Assembly (NCBI RefSeq): GCF_000284335.1
Contig: NC_017096.1
Coordinates: 434,001 to 498,000, forward strand
Length of the DNA: 64,000 nt
Reading direction: 5' to 3'
Source of the DNA: Caldisericum exile AZM16c01
GTDB taxonomy: Bacteria > Caldisericota > Caldisericia > Caldisericales > Caldisericaceae
Positions 60,727 through 64,000 of this stretch are shown in pieces. Position 1 is the first letter of the stretch. Every line of letters begins with the position of its first letter. Below the pieces are notes generated by a model that made no database searches, was not told the DNA's origin, and saw nothing but the letters and a program-made list of their open reading frames with translations. The position numbers and the translations under genes were made by a program.

Positions 60727-62666
60727 CCCGACTTTATCAGTTGACCTTGAACCAACCCGCATAAATCCTAAGAATTAATTTTTAAAAACCTTCATTTTGC
60801 TACTACAAACTTCTGTTTGATCTTTTTGTTCTGATTAGATTCTTAACTCTTCAAAGGGAGTAATGTTTTTTGGAGGTTTAATATGAAGTATTTTAAGAAT
60901 CTTGTTACCAAGCTCATCCCACTTTGTTTTAAGATAGAATGAATGTCCTTCTGCACTAAATTCTGTAAGATTCATTAAGTTGAGTGCTTCTTTGATTCTT
61001 TCAGGTGATGCTTTGATATTATTCTCTTTAAGTGTTAGTTCAAGCGTTCTTTCAAGAAGGAAAGAGAGGAAACAAACAACAAAGTGGCCTTTGATTCTTT
61101 TTTCGGTCCAGTGGAAGATTGGCCTAACCTCCAACGTACTCTTCATTATCCTGAATGATTCTTCTATCTTCCATAGAGCATGGTGTGCATCAAGAATGTC
61201 ATTTACATTCATATCAGTCTTGCTTACCTCTATTGCATAGTATCCATCAAACATCTCATCCCTTGACATTGCATTTTTATCCAATTCCCAGTTCAGCTTG
61301 TTTGTCTCCTTGAGGTATTTTCTTCCTCCACGCTTCAAGCTTCCACTGATAGCAGAAGGGTTATCAAGAAATTTTACTCCTTTATCAATCAACCTCTGCC
61401 TATCCTCTCTATCCTTTTGAGCTCTCAAGGGAGAATAAGTTACAAGGAGCTTCTCTTTGAGGTCATACAGTTTGTTATCTGTATCTCTTACAGTATTTAC
61501 ATAATCAAGCAGCTTGTATCTGAAGGTTTCTTCATCTTGGCTTGAATCGGCTGAATTGAGGTTAAGGGTATCTTTCCCTTTTATTGTGACGTACCCCTCT
61601 TCATTCAGGATACTTTCCTGCACATCCTTCTTCATGCTCTTTATGCGTGATGAAACAATGTAATCATACCCTTTATCTTTGATTTTCTTTAAGTTGAGCT
61701 TTGAATTTAGCCCTCTGTCTGCAACGATGATTACCCTGCGTATGCCAAACCTTCCACTGAGTTTATCAAGGGACGACTCAAGTGTCTTACCTTCAAAGGT
61801 ATTGCCAGGAAAGAGTTCATATCCTATTGGCCGACCAACCATATCAATGAGCAGTCCTAAGACAACCTGCACTTCATTAACCCTATTTTCTTTGCTGAAT
61901 CCAAAGTCTCTTAATGTATCCTTCTTTACGCTTTCAAACCTGAATGTTGTTGCATCATAGAAGACAACATCAACATTCATATTGAATAGGCTCTTCTGTT
62001 TGTTAAAAAGGTAATCTTCAATTGTTTCTTTATGCTCTGATAGTATGTCAAGGGAACGATAGAGGTGGTTTAATCCTACAGAAGGAAGATTAGCATAGTG
62101 CAGTTGATTGTTGTATGTTCCAAGCTTACTCTTTGGATTCATAAGGTGTTCTGCTGCCATTAAGAAGATAGAAGTGTTTAAGTCAAACTGGATATTTGTT
62201 TTCTCTCTCATATCATTAAGCAGTTTATTTAATCCATAGTTATCCCAGAGTTTCTTGTAGACAGCATAGCCAGTATTAACGACATTTCCACCTTTTACCG
62301 TATTCAGGTCAATCATATCCTTAAACTTTGATAGTTCTGCAAGGCGAAGGCCTAATCTTCCAAACATTGGGTTGTTCTCAATCATATCTAATCTACCAAG
62401 GTTAAGGATCACCTTGTGCTTTATGATACTTTTTTCTTTGTCTCTGTATGCCGAGACTATGGAGACATACTTATGCTTTCCAGACTTAGTAACTTTTACA
62501 AACATATCCTATTGTATCATAAATATTAAAAAATGCAAGCAAAAACAAGAAATAAATGATAAAATATTGCTACTACAATTTTAAAAAACAAAAAATTACA
62601 GCTACATAAATACTACATTCTTTAGATAAAAATACTCAAAAATGAAGAGTAAGTGATAAAGTCAGG
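60727..62666. mobile_element. IS1634-family insertion sequence, 1940 bp
   Basis: Complete element. Terminal inverted repeats CCCGACTTTATCAGTT and CCTGACTTTATCACTT (14 of 16 match) lie at 60727-60742 and 62651-62666. One intact transposase gene is inside. It is flanked by perfect 57-bp direct repeats. An 11-bp direct repeat TTGCTACTACA also sits just outside both ends of the gene (60797 and 62567). Confidence 0.92.
60835..62505 (-). CDS. IS1634-family (IS4 superfamily) transposase
   Basis: A 556-residue DDE transposase. The first Asp is in VVFYDATTFRFES (about residue 182), the second in RRVIIVADRGLNSKL (about 264), and the Glu in LWKIEESFRIMKSTLEVRP (about 466, YREK-like region). The C-terminal end continues KRIKGHFVVCFLSFLLERTLE. 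The frame is intact and the target duplications are perfect, so the insertion is recent. Confidence 0.95.
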   Translation of the reverse strand: MFVKVTKSGKHKYVSIVSAYRDKEKSIIKHKVILNLGRLDMIENNPMFGRLGLRLAELSKFKDMIDLNTVKGGNVVNTGYAVYKKLWDNYGLNKLLNDMREKTNIQFDLNTSIFLMAAEHLMNPKSKLGTYNNQLHYANLPSVGLNHLYRSLDILSEHKETIEDYLFNKQKSLFNMNVDVVFYDATTFRFESVKKDTLRDFGFSKENRVNEVQVVLGLLIDMVGRPIGYELFPGNTFEGKTLESSLDKLSGRFGIRRVIIVADRGLNSKLNLKKIKDKGYDYIVSSRIKSMKKDVQESILNEEGYVTIKGKDTLNLNSADSSQDEETFRYKLLDYVNTVRDTDNKLYDLKEKLLVTYSPLRAQKDREDRQRLIDKGVKFLDNPSAISGSLKRGGRKYLKETNKLNWELDKNAMSRDEMFDGYYAIEVSKTDMNVNDILDAHHALWKIEESFRIMKSTLEVRPIFHWTEKRIKGHFVVCFLSFLLERTLELTLKENNIKASPERIKEALNLMNLTEFSAEGHSFYLKTKWDELGNKILKILHIKPPKNITPFEELRI

Positions 62667-62723
62667 ATAAATTTTTCCTTTTACTGTATTTTATCGTCCC
62701 CCTCTCTCTTGTCAATAAATTTT
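62667..62723. repeat. 57-bp target-site duplication of the IS1634 element, right copy
   Basis: Identical to the left copy. Its promoter now points into the IS from outside, reading on the minus strand toward the transposase gene. Confidence 0.9.
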
Positions 62724-63281
62724 TAAGAGATTTTTGGAAATTCTTTTTTTTACTTTAAGCAAAAATCCTTCCTCATATAATAAGACTTTCAAACTCTCAA
62801 AAAAGTTCTACAATTTGAAAAAAAATTTTTAAAAACTTTTCTAACTTATCAAATTTCAAAGCGTGAACTCACAAAGAAACCTGTAAATCTTCTTGCATTT
62901 TTGTCATATTTTGGATTTTTCTTTCCTACTTTAAAAATGGAACTTAGGAACAATATTCATTCAACTTTCTGCAGTATCATTGCTTAAATCGAATAGTTTC
63001 CTTTTTTAGCGTGTTTTACTCTTTATGAAGAATTAATTAAGAGTGTCTATAATTAGAAAGCGTCCTTAATATTTTCTTAAAATAAGGGAGACTCACTAAA
63101 ATGAACTTTGTGGGTGGCTTTTTAGATATAAAAGAATAGATATTATCCTTTTTTGTAATGAGTATTTGAAATCGTAGAGCTCTTCTTTCTTTAAATTTTT
63201 AATTTCTGCACGAAAAAATATTTGAAAAAAATTCCAAAGTTGTAAAATTTATTTGTAAAATAGTAAATAGGAGGTGTTTTT
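62724..63281. other. Noncoding stretch between the IS1634 element and rmuC
   Basis: The first 150 bp continue the pre-insertion upstream region of the secreted-protein gene and resemble 58929-59060. The rest shows no gene. Just before rmuC, TTGAAA and TAAAAT 15 bp apart (about 63222-63248) could be its promoter. Confidence 0.5.
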
Positions 63282-64000
63282 ATGAATACTACAGTTATTT
63301 TGGTTATTGGTTTAGTGGTTTTTGCAATAGCGATGTTAATTATGGTTTTGAAGATTTCACAAATGCAGGAGTCGTTAAAAAGTTCTGTGAAGGATTCTTT
63401 GCTTGAAAATATCCATAAACTCTATACATCTATTTCAGATCTCAAAGAGGAGTATGGAAAAATCACTTCAACGCTTTCAACCCTTTCTGATATTAGTAAT
63501 GACACAAAGACTTTAAAATCGTATCTAACGAATACGAAAATACGAGGTTATTGGGGCGAGCGCCTTGTTGAGGATATTATAAATATTGTTGGGCTTAAAG
63601 AAGGTATAAACTATGTAAAGCAAACAACAGATAGTGACAGTAGACCTGACTTTACATTTTACCTTCCAAATGGAAAGGTTATAAACCTTGATGCAAAATT
63701 TCCACTTGATAACTACAAGAAGTTTATCGAAGCACAAAGTGAAGCTGAAAAAGAATCTTTTAAAAAAGAATTTATAAAGGATGTGAAGAATAGAATTAAT
63801 GAAGTTGCAAAAAAGAATTATGTAAATGAAAACACCGTTGACTTTGCGTCAGTTTTTATTGCAAATGAAGGCACATATGCTTTTCTTTTAAGCGAAGAGC
63901 CTGGTATTATTGACGAAGCACTGTCAAAACAAATAGTTCTTACGTCTCCAACCACACTTTATGCGTTGCTTTCCGTCTTAAGAAAAGCAACTGAGTACTA
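63282..64000 (+). CDS. rmuC: DNA recombination protein RmuC, N-terminal part (cut by window edge)
   Basis: Open to the window end (239 codons). ATG 63282 follows AGGAGG. One TM helix (VILVIGLVVFAIAMLIMVL) is followed by a short coiled coil. The RmuC domain then begins: TKIRGYWGERLVEDIINIVG, RPDFTFYLPNGKVINLDAKF, PLDNYKKF and VFIANEGTYAFLL. The family is a predicted PD-(D/E)xK-like nuclease limiting inversions. Confidence 0.9.
   Translation, partial: MNTTVILVIGLVVFAIAMLIMVLKISQMQESLKSSVKDSLLENIHKLYTSISDLKEEYGKITSTLSTLSDISNDTKTLKSYLTNTKIRGYWGERLVEDIINIVGLKEGINYVKQTTDSDSRPDFTFYLPNGKVINLDAKFPLDNYKKFIEAQSEAEKESFKKEFIKDVKNRINEVAKKNYVNENTVDFASVFIANEGTYAFLLSEEPGIIDEALSKQIVLTSPTTLYALLSVLRKATEY

Noticed and set aside
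60670-62723. The paired 57-bp repeats as attachment sites or CRISPR-like repeats
   Set aside because: They abut the inverted repeats of a complete IS1634-family element and occur only as a flanking pair.

Overview
The window looks like chromosomal DNA of an AT-rich, anaerobic, probably thermophilic bacterium. Small overlapping operons, amino-acid catabolism (threonine, serine, a YgeW/YgeY/carbamate kinase set), CdaA/YbbR, long-form bL25 and an aluminium-resistance-type PLP lyase next to miaA would fit a Caldisericota-, Dictyoglomi- or Thermotogae-like lineage. This placement is inference; there is no rRNA or other marker here. I found no tRNA, rRNA or CRISPR array.

Left part (1-29.9 kb): a partial molybdopterin-binding protein, DUF364 and Lin0512 proteins; murJ; a decayed membrane-protein gene; the operon cdaA-cdaR-ogt-truB-ribF; a secreted protein made of two near-identical repeats; a restriction remnant (DUF262/HNH nuclease beside a broken hsdM); a DUF4349 protein; arcC-ygeY-ygeW; alaS-ruvX-mltG-DUF4911; a broken SPL-type radical SAM gene; threonine degradation (tdh-kbl) running into glmU-prs; rplY; and ymdB-cca-miaB.

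Middle (29.9-49 kb): a mosaic of dispersed hairpin repeats; M50 protease-trpS-scpA-scpB; miaA with a Met-gamma-lyase-like gene; a structured leader before speD-speE-mtaD (spermidine synthesis plus salvage of its methylthioadenosine by-product); thiamine pyrophosphokinase; a broken PflX-like gene; a nucleotidase; transaldolase-transketolase; hemolysin III; a methyltransferase; stomatin-NfeD; and the two-subunit L-serine dehydratase.

Right part (49-64 kb) is accessory and richest in signals. An IS110 transposase is preceded by a three-way-junction RNA that looks like a bridge RNA. A basic amino-acid ABC operon has a 25-codon leader peptide rich in Arg/Lys/His codons and three mutually exclusive GC stems, the layout of ribosome-mediated attenuation. 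Two genes for unknown secreted proteins carry homologous promoters and homologous about 80-nt leader elements. One of these promoters was duplicated by an IS1634-family insertion with a 57-bp direct repeat. Other genes here are PAP2, DegV, a PlsY-kinase fusion, a WG-repeat protein and a partial rmuC.
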